Below are positions 9,284-16,860 of a stretch of DNA of 64,000 bases, piece after piece. The notes under the pieces were generated by a model, which worked only from the letters and a program-made list of their open reading frames with translations, had not been told where the DNA came from and made no database searches. The first letter of the stretch is position 1; each line of letters starts with the position of its first letter. A program made the translations under genes and the position numbers. The stretch lies in NCBI RefSeq assembly GCF_002934545.1, contig NZ_PTJA01000003.1, forward strand, positions 1-64,000, read 5' to 3'. This DNA comes from Lacrimispora xylanisolvens. Lineage in GTDB: Bacteria; Bacillota; Clostridia; Lachnospirales; Lachnospiraceae.

Positions 9284-11161
9284 ATGCTAGAATGTTTACG
9301 TAAATTAAATTTACCGGAGTATGTACAGGATATTTTAAATCAGTCACAAGGTGTGGTCATTCCAAAATCAAGAAATGAACTGTTAACTCTTGCTATGGGC
9401 GGCGATGAGAATGTTACATTTGATGTTGATTATGAAGTGGAAGGCAAGGGAAGAGTGTTAGAGGCGACTGCAACCAGATGTAAAAATGGTATTGTAGTGA
9501 ATTATATGGAAGATTACATGCGCAGACGTGATCCAAATTCCATGCTGATTGCAGATAAGAATCCTACGGATAAGCCAAGATATGAAGATGTTTATCACAA
9601 AGATTTCGAAATTCTCAGAATGGATACCTTTGACTGGCTGAAAAATCAGGAACTGATATTTTTCCCATTTAAATCCGGCGGTCTGGAGTATGGTTATGAT
9701 TCTGTTTTAGTAGCTCCGGCCAACGCAGGATTTTTCGCAGCAGGCCTTGCGGATCTCCAGGGATTTTTAAACATAGACGAAATCACATATGATTTTAAAC
9801 CGAGAGCTGTTGTTTTTCTCGCACCGCCATTCCGTCATACACATTTTAATGGAAAACAGGTAGTGGTTCATAACCGTCTTCAGGGAATACATGAGGTATA
9901 TGCCTATAATCTTTATCCAGGTCCAAGTGCCAAAAAAGGTATTTATGGCGTGCTTTTAGACATTGGTGAGGAAGAAGGCTGGGTAACAGCACATGCATCC
10001 GCAGTAAAGGTTATCACTCCTTACGACAATGAAATCGTGATTATGCATGAAGGTGCTTCCGGCGGCGGAAAAAGTGAAATGCTGGAAGATATCCATAAAG
10101 AGATGGATGGAAGAGTTGTATTAGGAAAAAATACGGTGACAGGAGAAAAGTATTTCTTAAATCTCTCAGAGACCTGCGATTTGATTCCTGTAACAGATGA
10201 TATGGCACTGTGCCACCCCAAGATGCAGCAGGGCAGTAAGAAACTGGTTGTAAAGGATGCAGAGTCTTCCTGGTTCTTAAGAGTGGATAATATTAAGCGT
10301 TACGGAGCTTCTCCCCAGTATGAAAGAATATTCATTCAGCCGGAAGAACCGTTAATCTTTTTAAACCTTCAGGGAGTACCGGAAGCAACCTGTCTGCCAT
10401 GGGAGCATACCATGGACAGCACTGGAAAACCATGCCCCAATCCTCGGGTAATTCTGCCAAGAAAGCTGGTTCCAAATTCCATTGATGAGCCGGTTGAGGT
10501 TGATGTGAGAAGCTTTGGAGTCAGAACACCTGCCTGTACAAAGGCAAATCCGTCATATGGAATTATGGGTATTATGCATATCCTTCCTCCAGCTCTTGCA
10601 TGGCTGTGGCGTCTGGTAGCACCAAGAGGTTACAACAACCCAAGTATTATTGACTCCCAGGGAATGACCAGCGAAGGAGTGGGCTCCTACTGGCCATTTG
10701 CAACAGGTAAGATGGTAACACAGGCAAACCTTCTTCTGGATCAGATATTACAGTCTACCAACACCCGCTATGTTCTGATTCCCAATCAGCATATCGGAGC
10801 GTATGAAGTGAGCTTTATGCCTGAGTGGATCTCCAGAGAATATATTGCACGCCGCGGAAGCGCGAAGTTCAAGCCAGAACATCTGGTAGAAGCCCGCTGT
10901 CCTCTGTTAGGATTTGGTCTTGATTCATTAAAGATTGATGGACAATATATCAGAAGAGCATTCTTAAGACCGGAGACACAGCAGGAAGTGGGAATCGAAG
11001 GCTATGATGCAGGTGCTGAAATCTTAACTGAGTTCTTCAGACAGGAACTGGTTAAATACAATACAGATGACTTAAATCCATTAGGAAAGCAGATTATTGA
11101 GATGTTCATGAAGGGTGCAACAGTTCAGGATTATCTTGAAATTATGCCTATGAGATATTAA
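9284..11161 (+). CDS. DUF4914 family protein with PEPCK-like P-loop
   Basis: A 625-residue protein of the poorly studied DUF4914 group. The clearest motif is a carboxykinase/HPr-kinase-style nucleotide loop, GASGGGKSEM, at residues 257-266, within HEGASGGGKSEMLEDI. Later conserved stretches include CLPWEHTMDSTGKPCPNPR and DSQGMTSEGVGSYWPFATGK. This suggests an ATP- or GTP-using kinase-like enzyme, but the substrate is unknown. I chose the second ATG because the first (9272) lies inside the GGAGG ribosome site. It is a single-gene unit with a structured leader and a terminator. The protein is probably cytoplasmic. Confidence 0.8.
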   Translation: MLECLRKLNLPEYVQDILNQSQGVVIPKSRNELLTLAMGGDENVTFDVDYEVEGKGRVLEATATRCKNGIVVNYMEDYMRRRDPNSMLIADKNPTDKPRYEDVYHKDFEILRMDTFDWLKNQELIFFPFKSGGLEYGYDSVLVAPANAGFFAAGLADLQGFLNIDEITYDFKPRAVVFLAPPFRHTHFNGKQVVVHNRLQGIHEVYAYNLYPGPSAKKGIYGVLLDIGEEEGWVTAHASAVKVITPYDNEIVIMHEGASGGGKSEMLEDIHKEMDGRVVLGKNTVTGEKYFLNLSETCDLIPVTDDMALCHPKMQQGSKKLVVKDAESSWFLRVDNIKRYGASPQYERIFIQPEEPLIFLNLQGVPEATCLPWEHTMDSTGKPCPNPRVILPRKLVPNSIDEPVEVDVRSFGVRTPACTKANPSYGIMGIMHILPPALAWLWRLVAPRGYNNPSIIDSQGMTSEGVGSYWPFATGKMVTQANLLLDQILQSTNTRYVLIPNQHIGAYEVSFMPEWISREYIARRGSAKFKPEHLVEARCPLLGFGLDSLKIDGQYIRRAFLRPETQQEVGIEGYDAGAEILTEFFRQELVKYNTDDLNPLGKQIIEMFMKGATVQDYLEIMPMRY

Positions 11162-11167
11162 AAAAGA

Positions 11168-11212
11168 TACGCAGCTCTTAAGATGGGGTTCATCCATAGA
11201 GCTGCGTTTTTT
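11168..11212. terminator. Bidirectional intrinsic terminator
   Basis: ACGCAGCTCT pairs with AGAGCTGCGT; six T follow on the plus strand and a T-rich tract follows on the minus strand. It serves the convergent DUF4914 and Old Yellow Enzyme genes. Confidence 0.85.
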
Positions 11213-11213
11213 G

Positions 11214-12275
11214 TCATTTATTATTTCTTTCGTACCTGATTCTGCCAGGACACTTTTCCGGATTAATCCGCCACATACAGATTTTGCAGTGAAGACAGGC
11301 TCCTGTATCTTTTCCGTTTCTGGCATCATTTGCCCAGTTGGGATTAACCAGAGTCCCCCGTCCGATATCAACCATATCGACGCCGGTTGCAGTTAATATT
11401 TCATCGGCCTGCTCTGGGGAAATGATTTCTCCCACGGTGAAAACCGGTACAGAGACCTGTTTCCTGATCTCCTGTGCACCGTAAATTAAGTCCGTGAACG
11501 GGTAGCTATCCGGCTTAAATGGGTCTGAAAGCTGCATAAATCCAAAAGAGATGTTGAGAAAATCAATCCCTTCTGCCTGGAAAATCAGGGCATGATCAAT
11601 CCCGTCTGCCAGTGTTGGCTCGAACGCACCCAGCCGCATTCCCACGACAAAAGAATCGGGTGTTCGTTTTCGGATCTCTCTGATTATTTCCAGAGCAAAC
11701 AGCGCCGGATTATTCCCATATTCATCATTTCGCACGTTCACCCGGCTGTTTAAGAACTGACTGATTAAATAGTTGTGGCATCCATGAAGCTCCACTCCAT
11801 CATAACCTGCCTTATATGCCCGTTCTGCAGCATCTGCAAATGAGTTCTGAATCCGGTGCAATTCCAAACCTGTGAGTGCTCTGGATTTTTTCATGGTTCC
11901 CTTCACCATACACTGGATGTCACTGGGGCAGACGGTTTCTTCCATAAAGCCGAAGACGCCGCCGTGATGAATCTGTACGAAGATGGGTGTCCCTGTTTCA
12001 TGAACCGCATTTGTAATTCTTTTAAGTCCTTCGATCTGCCCGTCTTCCCAGATTCCAATCTGTGAATCACAGAGTCTCCCATCCTTTTCCACACAGGTCG
12101 CCTCCTGAATGATGAGTCCTGGTCCGCCCTGGGCAATTTTACGGTAATGCTCCACCTGAATATCAGTTACATAGCCTGTGTCATCGGTACGGTTGTAGAT
12201 TACCATGGGAGGTACGGCGATTCTGTTTTTTACCTCCAGATTACGAATCTTCATTGAATTAAATAATTTGTTCAT
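11214..12275 (-). CDS. NADH:flavin oxidoreductase, Old Yellow Enzyme family, with C-terminal cysteine cluster
   Basis: An FMN-dependent TIM-barrel reductase of 353 residues, likely reducing an activated alkene or similar electrophile. Visible are the N-terminal RNLEVKNRIAVPPM, IIQEATCV, VQIHHGG, the active-site GVELHGCHNYLISQFLNSRVNVRNDEYG, and VDMVDIGRGTLVNPNW. The end holds CLHCKICMWRINPEKC, a four-cysteine pattern that fits the 4Fe-4S site of the 2-enoate reductase branch. The long NAD/FAD domain of that branch is absent. The ATG was chosen because it follows AAAAGGAGA; a longer frame lacks one. It overlaps the upstream MFS gene by 17 bases. The pair is likely repressed by the TetR protein next door. 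Confidence 0.88.
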   Translation of the reverse strand: MNKLFNSMKIRNLEVKNRIAVPPMVIYNRTDDTGYVTDIQVEHYRKIAQGGPGLIIQEATCVEKDGRLCDSQIGIWEDGQIEGLKRITNAVHETGTPIFVQIHHGGVFGFMEETVCPSDIQCMVKGTMKKSRALTGLELHRIQNSFADAAERAYKAGYDGVELHGCHNYLISQFLNSRVNVRNDEYGNNPALFALEIIREIRKRTPDSFVVGMRLGAFEPTLADGIDHALIFQAEGIDFLNISFGFMQLSDPFKPDSYPFTDLIYGAQEIRKQVSVPVFTVGEIISPEQADEILTATGVDMVDIGRGTLVNPNWANDARNGKDTGACLHCKICMWRINPEKCPGRIRYERNNK

Positions 12276-13488
12276 TGATGATCTCCTTTTTATAATTATG
12301 ATTATATCCATTGTCAGTCAGAAAGTAAAGAAGGGCAATGAGCGGCATGGCCATTCCTATGAGAGAAGCACCTGACCAGCTTGCATATGCATAAGCCCAG
12401 CCGCCCAGAAAAGAGCCAAGCGCTCCTCCGGTGAAGAAAACTGCCATAAATATGCCATTCATTCTTCCACGGGTCTGATCCCCCAGTTCGTAAATTGCCT
12501 TTTGGCTCACTACCAGATTTCCCGATACGGCCATATCAAGAAGAAGGGCAGCTGCCAGAAAGACCATAAGGGAGATTCGGGTGGGAGATAAGATCCCGTG
12601 GGTGAGCAGGAATGCCGCCGATGCAGTGAAAAAAGCCAGGAGAGTAAGCGGTTTTGTATACCCTTTGTCAGCCAGCTTTCCGGCAACAGGGGATACCGCT
12701 GCTCCTCCCACACCAGCCAGAGAAAATAATGCAATCCCGGTCTGGGTCAGGTGATAATGTTCTTCCAGCCACATAGGAGCCACAGTCCAGAAAAGACTGA
12801 AAGAGCAAAAGAGGCAGGCCTGATACACCGCCCTGCGCTTTAGTACAGGTGTGTGAATGAATAGCGGTAACAAAGAAGCGATCAGACTGCGGTATGACTG
12901 ATTCTTTAAGGGACTGCGGGGAGGAAGCAGATACACCAGTAAAACTGCAATGACTGCCATAATACCGGCAGATAAAAGAAATACGCTTCGCCAGCCGGTA
13001 AATTGGGCAAGCAGGCTGGAAAAGGGACGTGCTGCCATAATACCAAGTAAAAGTCCACTCATAACATTGCCCACCATACGTCCCTGCTCCTTCGCGGGAA
13101 CCAGCGAAGCGGAGTAAGGAACTAATATCTGTGCAGATACAGAACCAATACCGGTCAGGCAGGCTGCAAAAAGAAACAGGCCGGCATGGTGCGTGAGAGC
13201 ACTAATGATCAGACCGCAGGCAGCCGTCATCAGGCCTAAGCCGGTTAAAAGCCGGTTTTCTGCCATATCGCTGAACGGTACGATAAAAAGAAGTCCAATT
13301 ACGTACCCCAGCTGAGTCATGGTGACAATCAGCCCTGTCATTGATCTGGGCATGGAAAGGGAATTGCCGATCAGTCCGGCAAGAGGCTGAGCGTAATATA
13401 AATTTGCGGCAATCAGACCGCAGGAGGCAGCCAGAAGGAATACCAGCCACAGAGGAGATTGATTTTTGTTCATTTTATTTTCTTTCAT
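12259..13488 (-). CDS. MFS transporter, drug/metabolite efflux type
   Basis: A 409-residue, 12-helix major facilitator protein. It has the NLYYAQPLAGLIG segment in helix 1 found in the AraJ/YnfM-like group, and basic/acidic loop motifs between helices (FSDMAENRLL, GKLADKGYTKP). It probably exports a small molecule by proton exchange. Start ATG follows GAGGT. It is the first gene of an operon with the flavin reductase, and it diverges from a TetR regulator. The set looks like a sense-export-detoxify unit for an electrophile, which is an inference. Confidence 0.88.
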   Translation of the reverse strand: MKENKMNKNQSPLWLVFLLAASCGLIAANLYYAQPLAGLIGNSLSMPRSMTGLIVTMTQLGYVIGLLFIVPFSDMAENRLLTGLGLMTAACGLIISALTHHAGLFLFAACLTGIGSVSAQILVPYSASLVPAKEQGRMVGNVMSGLLLGIMAARPFSSLLAQFTGWRSVFLLSAGIMAVIAVLLVYLLPPRSPLKNQSYRSLIASLLPLFIHTPVLKRRAVYQACLFCSFSLFWTVAPMWLEEHYHLTQTGIALFSLAGVGGAAVSPVAGKLADKGYTKPLTLLAFFTASAAFLLTHGILSPTRISLMVFLAAALLLDMAVSGNLVVSQKAIYELGDQTRGRMNGIFMAVFFTGGALGSFLGGWAYAYASWSGASLIGMAMPLIALLYFLTDNGYNHNYKKEIINEQII

Positions 13489-13521
13489 AAAGAAACCTCA
13501 TTTCTCTTGAATTATATAAAC

Positions 13522-13536
13522 TGTACGTATCGTTTA
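13522..13536. promoter_or_regulatory. Operator-like site at the MFS promoter
   Basis: TGTACGTATCGTTTA has the core ACG-NNN-CGT. It lies just downstream of the minus-strand promoter (TTGACA at 13568-13573, 17-base spacer, TAAGAT at 13545-13550), where a repressor would block transcription start. A matching site is at 13612-13626. Confidence 0.55.
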
Positions 13537-13611
13537 GTAATTAAATCTTAATCCTATTCTATACAAATGTCAATCGATTTCCCTTGAAAAAAATAAACGA
13601 AAGATATATAA

Positions 13612-13626
13612 TAAACGAAACGTTCA
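13612..13626. promoter_or_regulatory. Operator-like site at the tetR promoter
   Basis: Read on the minus strand it is TGAACGTTTCGTTTA, sharing ACG-TNT-CGTTTA with the site at 13522-13536. It touches the -10 of the plus-strand promoter (TTGAAA 13584-13589, 17-base spacer, TATAAT 13607-13612), so the TetR protein probably represses itself. Confidence 0.6.
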
Positions 13627-13664
13627 TTATATAAAATTGCTAATTGAAAGGACAATAACCCAAT

Positions 13665-14240
13665 ATGGCAGGCAAGGGAAGACCGCGCAGTGAATCAACA
13701 GAGAAAGCAATCCTTAATTCCGCCCACACGCTGGTGGCAGACCATGGATTTCAGGCTGTTACAATAGAAGGGATCGCTAAGCATGCAGGTGTGAGCAAAG
13801 CAACGATTTATAAATGGTGGCCGAATAAGGCGGCTGTAGTGGCAGACAGCTTTTTCAAAACTTTAAAGGAGCAGTATCCTGTACCGGATACCGGTTCGGT
13901 AATAGAAGATCTGGTAATACAGATCAGCAACCTTTCTACGTTCCTGGCATCGGATGAAGGAAGGATTATAAGAGAATTGATTGCAGAAGGCCAGTCCGAC
14001 TCTGATGTAGCAGAGGCTTACCAGTCCAGATATTTTTCTCCTCGCAGAGAAGTTTCCAGAACGATTCTGGAACGTGGAGTTGAGCGGGGGGAGATGAAGA
14101 GCGGGCTGAATCTGGAATTGTGTGTGGAAATGATTTATGCCCCGTTGTTTTACCGGCTTTTAATTACCGGAGAGGGGATTGATGAAGCATTTTTAAGAAA
14201 TGTGGTTTCCTGTGTACTGAAAGGGCTTGGGGCGCTTTGA
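13665..14240 (+). CDS. TetR/AcrR family transcriptional regulator
   Basis: A 191-residue repressor. The N-terminal helix-turn-helix is clear: AILNSAHTLVADHGFQAVTIEGIAKHAGVSKATIYKWWPNK (residues 15-55). The rest is a helical ligand-binding and dimer domain of the TetR C-terminal type. It is transcribed away from the MFS/flavin-reductase operon, and each promoter in the shared gap carries a copy of the same operator-like sequence. It therefore likely represses both itself and the operon until an unknown ligand binds. Confidence 0.93.
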   Translation: MAGKGRPRSESTEKAILNSAHTLVADHGFQAVTIEGIAKHAGVSKATIYKWWPNKAAVVADSFFKTLKEQYPVPDTGSVIEDLVIQISNLSTFLASDEGRIIRELIAEGQSDSDVAEAYQSRYFSPRREVSRTILERGVERGEMKSGLNLELCVEMIYAPLFYRLLITGEGIDEAFLRNVVSCVLKGLGAL

Positions 14241-14257
14241 ACTCCTTAACGGAAACA

Positions 14258-14273
14258 TTACCCTATTGGGAAA
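14258..14273. promoter_or_regulatory. Upstream copy of the MerR-like inverted repeat
   Basis: TTACCCTATTGGGAAA, an imperfect inverted repeat nearly the same as that in the eutS promoter at 14368-14383; both are preceded by CA. It lies just after the TetR gene. Confidence 0.45.
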
Positions 14274-14361
14274 GGTTTTTGCCTGGGAAATGTGAGGCTG
14301 GAGAGACAGAACGATTAAAATGCAGAAAATATGGACATGTGGTTCCCAAGATAATAAGGCA

Positions 14362-14393
14362 TTGACATTGCCCTAGAGGGAAACGCTTATAAT
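14362..14393 (+). promoter_or_regulatory. MerR-type promoter of the eutS-eutP-eutS operon
   Basis: TTGACA and TATAAT are both perfect but separated by 20 bases, too far for unaided polymerase. The spacer holds the inverted repeat TTGCCCTAGAGGGAAA. A long 19-20 base spacer with a central dyad is the classic layout for MerR-family activators. No MerR gene is in the window. Confidence 0.65.
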
Positions 14394-14436
14394 TAACTGG
14401 TAAAGTTTATATTTGCATGGATCGAGGTGGTATTAA

Positions 14437-14820
14437 ATGGGAAATGAATATGGAGCTTCCTCAGAACAGGGAGAGCAGATCCGTATCGTTCAGGAAACAG
14501 TGGCAGGAAGAGAAATTACTCTGGCCCATATTATCGGAGGACCGCTGCCAGTGGTATATCGTAAGCTGGGTTTAAATCCGGAAATTGATTACCGTTCCTC
14601 TGCTATCGGAATTATGAATATGACTCCTCCGGAGTCGGCAGTCATAGCATCTGATATTGCGGTAAAGAGCGGAAATATTGATCTTGGATTTGCCGACCGG
14701 TTCAGCGGTACACTGATTATAACCGGTGAGATCGCAGAGGTTCAGGCTGCGATTACGGAGATCGTACAGTATTTTCATGATGAACTTGGGTATGTGACCT
14801 GTCAGATTACAAAGCGGTGA
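14437..14820 (+). CDS. eutS: Bacterial microcompartment shell protein, EutS/PduU type (copy 1)
   Basis: A 127-residue BMC-domain protein of the circularly permuted EutS/PduU kind, which forms hexamers in microcompartment shells. The family pattern is plain: RIVQETVAGREITLAHIIG, AIGIMNMTPPESAVIASDIAVKSG, and IDLGFADRFSGTLIITG. The start follows GAGGTGG. It opens a three-gene operon with a EutP-like GTPase and a second EutS. No ethanolamine or propanediol enzymes and no other shell genes are nearby, so this is an orphan module. The EutS name refers to the fold and not to proven ethanolamine use. Confidence 0.88.
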   Translation: MGNEYGASSEQGEQIRIVQETVAGREITLAHIIGGPLPVVYRKLGLNPEIDYRSSAIGIMNMTPPESAVIASDIAVKSGNIDLGFADRFSGTLIITGEIAEVQAAITEIVQYFHDELGYVTCQITKR

Positions 14821-14824
14821 TAAG

Positions 14825-15265
14825 ATGAAAAAATTGTTTTTATGCGGAAGAAGCGAAGCAGGCAAGACTTCTCTGACCCAGGCATTAAAGGGAGAGCCGG
14901 TGGTTTATCATAAGACCCAGTACGTCAATCACTGGGATGTTACCATTGATACACCGGGAGAATACGTGGAAAATAAGAATATATCCATGCAGGCTCTCTG
15001 CTGTTTTTCCTATGAGTCAGATGTCATTGGCCTGCTGTGCGGGGCAGATGAGCCCTTTAATCTCTTTCCGCCGGGGATTATCAATGCCTGCAACCGGCCT
15101 ATGATTGGAATCATAACCAAAATAGATGCTCCCGGTGCCAAGGTTGCCATGGTACGGCAGTGGCTGGAGGAAGCTGGTTGTGAACGGATTTTCCCGGTCA
15201 GCAGTATCACCGGGGAAGGCATTGCCTTGTTAAAGGAATATTTAGGGGAAGAGAAAAAAGGATAA
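14825..15265 (+). CDS. eutP: EutP/PduV-like small GTPase
   Basis: A 146-residue Ras-like P-loop NTPase. Visible are the Walker A GRSEAGKTSL (residues 8-17), G3 DTPGEY, G4 TKID in IIGIITKIDAPGA, and a G5-like SSITGEG. EutP/PduV proteins are encoded in microcompartment operons and have been linked to compartment positioning or to acetate kinase activity; which applies here is unknown. It starts 4 bases after the first eutS stop and lies between two shell genes, which argues that GTPase and shell proteins work together. Confidence 0.9.
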   Translation: MKKLFLCGRSEAGKTSLTQALKGEPVVYHKTQYVNHWDVTIDTPGEYVENKNISMQALCCFSYESDVIGLLCGADEPFNLFPPGIINACNRPMIGIITKIDAPGAKVAMVRQWLEEAGCERIFPVSSITGEGIALLKEYLGEEKKG

Positions 15266-15286
15266 ACCCAGAAAGGGTGTGTTTAA

Positions 15287-15718
15287 ATGACAGAAAAGCG
15301 GCCTGATCAGGAGGCATTACAGCAGATTTTAGGAAAAACACACAGACATGGGGGAAATGAGCAGATGCGTGTGGTGAAAGTCTCCGTTTCCGGGAAAGAA
15401 ATATCAATGGCCCATGTCATCGGAGTTTCCGAACCTTCTGTATATAAGAATCTGGGCCTGGACATAGGTACCCATGCAGGAGAGGACTTTAAGGGAATGT
15501 CAATCGGCACCATACATATGTCCCCTCCCGAATCCACAGTTATTGCAGCAGATATCGCGGTTAAAGCCGGGTACGTGGAACTGGGATTTCTGGACCGGTT
15601 CAGCGGTACCCTGATTTTGACTGGTCCTTTGGAGGAAGTGAAAACTGCTGTGTTTGAGATTATGAAATATTTTCGTGAAGAGTTACAGTATAAGGCTTGT
15701 CCGGTTACAGTGAGATAG
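15287..15718 (+). CDS. eutS: Bacterial microcompartment shell protein, EutS/PduU type (copy 2)
   Basis: A 143-residue homologue of the first EutS-type protein, matching it through VSGKEISMAHVIG, MSIGTIHMSPPESTVIAADIAVKAG, VELGFLDRFSGTLILTG and the YFREELQYKACPVTVR end. It differs by an N-terminal extension of about 20 residues (DQEALQQILGKTHRHGG) that could form an amphipathic helix and might act as a tag or interaction segment. Two paralogues around a GTPase suggest a mixed hexamer or two surfaces. A terminator follows, so the operon ends here. Confidence 0.87.
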   Translation: MTEKRPDQEALQQILGKTHRHGGNEQMRVVKVSVSGKEISMAHVIGVSEPSVYKNLGLDIGTHAGEDFKGMSIGTIHMSPPESTVIAADIAVKAGYVELGFLDRFSGTLILTGPLEEVKTAVFEIMKYFREELQYKACPVTVR

Positions 15719-15721
15719 TAT

Positions 15722-15766
15722 AAAAGCGGTTCTGCATGGAGTAATGATGCAGAGTCGCTTTTTACT
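15722..15766 (+). terminator. Intrinsic terminator of the eutS-eutP-eutS operon
   Basis: AAAGCGGTTCTGCAT pairs with ATGCAGAGTCGCTTT, followed by T residues. It lies just ahead of the convergent LysR gene end. Confidence 0.85.
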
Positions 15767-15773
15767 GTTAAAA

Positions 15774-16700
15774 TCACTCCACAAAAACCGCTAGCCCATC
15801 CGCCCGGATTAAATCCTTTAATTCTTCCAGATAATTTCGGGCGAATATACTTAAGTGTATCTTTGGATTCTCAATCCAGCCGATTCTCATACATTCCGAG
15901 GTAATAAGAGGAACGGCAATAATATTATCTCCATTTAAGTTGCTGTTTAAGATACCACTGCAGATGGTATAGCCATTTAACCCAATTAATAAATTAAATA
16001 ACGTAGCCCGGTCACTGACGTAGATGATTTTCTTCCTTGGAACAGTACTTAATATTTCCTCAGAAAAATAAAAGGAGTTATTTTCCCCCTGTTCAAAAGC
16101 CAGAAATGGATAAGGCATTAAATCCTCCATTGTAACAGATAAACGACTGGAAAGAGGATGGGATGAACTGATAAATACATGAGGAGAAGCTTCAAACAAT
16201 GGGTGAAAGATCAGTCCGCTGTCTTTGAAAAGCTTTTCAAGCACCTTCTCATTGAAATCATTTAAATAAACAATACCAAGTTCACTTCTGAAATTTTTCA
16301 CATCTTCAATGATCTCAAACGTTCTTGTTTCCCGTAAAGTAAATTCATATTCGTCGTTGTCCTGCCTTTCCACCAGATTGACAAAGGCATTTACAGCAAA
16401 TGCATAATGCTGGGTGGATATGGAGCAGATCCGTTTTGCCGGAGTTTTTTTCAAATAATGCTGTTCCAGTAAATCAGCCTGTTCCAGAACCTGCCTTGCA
16501 TAGGAAAGAAATTCACTACCGTCTAAGGAAAGAGAGATCCCCTTTGGATTTCTGTTAAATATGGAGATGCCGTATTCCTGTTCCAGCTCTTTCACTGCAT
16601 TGGAAAGGCTGGGCTGGGTAATGAAAAGCTGTTTTGCAGCCTCTGATATAGAGCCGCAGTTTACGATGGTGATGATATAGCGAAGCTGCTGAAGCGTCAT
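15774..16700 (-). CDS. LysR-family transcriptional regulator (MtaR/MetR-like by context)
   Basis: A 308-residue LysR regulator. The N-terminal winged helix-turn-helix is MTLQQLRYIITIVNCGSISEAAKQLFITQPSLSNAVKELEQEYGISIFNRNPKGISLS, followed by a two-lobe effector domain. It diverges from a MetE-like methyltransferase gene, and the gap holds a 25-base perfect palindrome centred at 16760 with core ATAGTTT-A-AAACTAT. That core matches the MET-box proposed for MtaR/MetR regulators of streptococci. It therefore likely activates methionine-related genes; the coinducer is unknown. Confidence 0.92.
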   Translation of the reverse strand: MTLQQLRYIITIVNCGSISEAAKQLFITQPSLSNAVKELEQEYGISIFNRNPKGISLSLDGSEFLSYARQVLEQADLLEQHYLKKTPAKRICSISTQHYAFAVNAFVNLVERQDNDEYEFTLRETRTFEIIEDVKNFRSELGIVYLNDFNEKVLEKLFKDSGLIFHPLFEASPHVFISSSHPLSSRLSVTMEDLMPYPFLAFEQGENNSFYFSEEILSTVPRKKIIYVSDRATLFNLLIGLNGYTICSGILNSNLNGDNIIAVPLITSECMRIGWIENPKIHLSIFARNYLEELKDLIRADGLAVFVE

Positions 16701-16747
16701 GGCAACGGATTCCTCTCTTTTTCGTTCTGTTTTTATTCTAACACAAA

Positions 16748-16772
16748 GTGATATAGTTTAAAACTATATCAC
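16748..16772. promoter_or_regulatory. Perfect 25-base palindrome, probable LysR (MET-box-like) site
   Basis: GTGATATAGTTT and AAACTATATCAC flank one central A. It contains the T-N11-A LysR signature and sits 18 bases upstream of the methyltransferase -35 (TTTACA 16791-16796, 17-base spacer, TAGAAT 16814-16819), the position expected for an activator. Confidence 0.8.
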
Positions 16773-16860
16773 GTCATAAAAATATAGAATTTTACAGATA
16801 TCCCTTTATCCGTTAGAATAAAGAAAAACAAGACAGGAAAAAAGAGAGGAGAGTAAAATC

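Noticed and set aside
14437-15718. Ethanolamine utilisation operon
   Set aside because: No lyase, aldehyde dehydrogenase, alcohol dehydrogenase or other shell genes are present; only the eutS and eutP homologues are.
15307-15777. 156-codon minus-strand frame opposite the second eutS
   Set aside because: It is a shadow of the clear BMC gene on the other strand, with no ribosome site.
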